In this document: piece by piece, positions 5,237 to 5,909 of the stretch
Layout: the number at the start of each line of letters is the position of its first letter
Position numbering within the stretch: the first letter of the stretch is position 1
Assembly: GCA_030636125.1 (NCBI GenBank)
Contig: DAOVXM010000188.1
Location: forward strand, 1-5,909
Source: Chloroflexota bacterium
GTDB lineage: Bacteria; Chloroflexota; Anaerolineae; Anaerolineales; UBA4823
Reading direction: 5' to 3'
Length of the DNA stretch: 5,909 bases
Program-made: the position numbers and the translations under genes
The notes under the pieces: model-generated
The model's input: only the letters and a program-made list of their open reading frames with translations
Database searches by the model: none
Told to the model about the DNA's origin: nothing

Positions 5237-5909
5237 TTGAAAACATCTTCATCTAACCCACGTTTGTCGCTGGTTGCCACACCCCAATCCGCCTGGGATG
5301 GGGATTTATTAATTACTCCGATCCCCGCCAAGCAACCACCCGAGGCTGAGCACCCCGGGCGTAGACTGGGAGATTTTCTCATGGTCGAAGTGGCAGATGG
5401 TCACAGTAAATTGCTCGTCTCACTTGGCTCGCAGGACAAACTTAGCTCAGAAAGGGTCCGCCGGGCAGGCCGGGTTGCTGCCAGGTGGTTGACTGAGGGA
5501 GGTGTTCCTACTGCGGGAGTTCAGGTCTCGCAACTGGAGCAGACCGGTGTCGCTGGCGCGCTAAATGCTTTTTGTGAAGGCTTATTGTTGGGAGCTTTTC
5601 GTTTTGACCGGTATAAATCTGTTGAGGCAATCGATAAACCTACCACTGTTCACATCCTGACGGATGATAATCTTAAGCAAAACGAGCATGTGGTAGCGCG
5701 CAGCAGTGCGGTTGTGGCAGGTACCAACCTGGCGCGCGCACTGGCTCACGAACCGCCTAATGTGATCAACCCGCTCACATTGGCTGAGGGTGCCCAGGAG
5801 TTGGCTTTGGAAAAAGGATTAAAATGTACTGTCCTTGGGGAAAAAGAGCTGACCGAAATGGGCGCAAATGCCATTATTTCGGTTGGTCTGGGCAGTAAAA
5901 CACCTTCCC
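5237..5909 (+). CDS. Leucyl aminopeptidase, M17 family, N-terminal part (runs off right edge)
   Basis: An open frame of 224 codons runs from TTG 5237 to the right edge. The first ~150 residues resemble the regulatory N-terminal domain of M17 peptidases (LLVSLGSQDKLSSERVRRAGRV). They lead into the characteristic junction NLARALAHEPPNVINPLTLA (His171-Glu172-Pro-Pro-Asn175) and the start of the catalytic domain, CTVLGEKELTEMGANAIISVGLGS. In complete family members this is followed by the two-metal site and the catalytic Lys and Arg, all beyond this window, so activity cannot be judged. The enzyme would be a cytoplasmic, usually hexameric, exopeptidase acting in peptide turnover. TTG is chosen because AAGGAGG stands 6 nt before it; ATG at 5219 would add six residues. 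It follows glyS by 215 bp on the same strand and probably has its own promoter, though none is clear. PepA-like, but a symbol is withheld because only half is seen. Confidence 0.88.
   Translation, partial: MKTSSSNPRLSLVATPQSAWDGDLLITPIPAKQPPEAEHPGRRLGDFLMVEVADGHSKLLVSLGSQDKLSSERVRRAGRVAARWLTEGGVPTAGVQVSQLEQTGVAGALNAFCEGLLLGAFRFDRYKSVEAIDKPTTVHILTDDNLKQNEHVVARSSAVVAGTNLARALAHEPPNVINPLTLAEGAQELALEKGLKCTVLGEKELTEMGANAIISVGLGSKTPS

Overview
The window looks like ordinary bacterial chromosome, about half G+C. The best guess is a Chloroflexota/Anaerolineae-like organism. That rests on a fused glycyl-tRNA synthetase, the flavour of the peptidases and an intergenic 9-nt CTCTGCGTT-type palindrome; no rRNA or marker is present to prove it, so the taxonomy is tentative.

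Layout. Positions 1-379 (minus strand) hold the N-terminal part of a membrane-anchored endonuclease/exonuclease/phosphatase (EEP) family protein that runs off the left edge. A 314-bp divergent intergenic region (380-693) follows. It carries three consecutive perfect inverted repeats of nearly identical geometry and a candidate minus-strand promoter. An M29-family aminopeptidase (694-1797, plus) comes next and ends at a probable intrinsic terminator (1828-1863). A good sigma-70-type promoter (1880-1908) then precedes glyS (1998-5021), a single 1007-residue glycyl-tRNA synthetase in which the alpha and beta subunits are fused. The 215-bp gap after glyS holds a palindrome built of 9-nt units. The window closes with the first 224 codons of an M17 leucyl aminopeptidase (5237 to the right edge).

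How the genes relate. Two unrelated metallo-aminopeptidases (M29 and M17) flank a tRNA synthetase on the same strand. This could be a loose amino-acid recycling and translation neighbourhood. The terminator, the promoter and the long gaps suggest separate transcription units rather than one operon.

The coding genes are recognisable household families. What is not explained by them is in the spacers: the array of three inverted repeats at 442-634, a 10-mer (GCCAATCACA) shared between that array and the glyS leader, and the palindrome in front of the M17 gene. No complete mobile element, CRISPR array, RNA gene or clearly new multi-gene system is visible.
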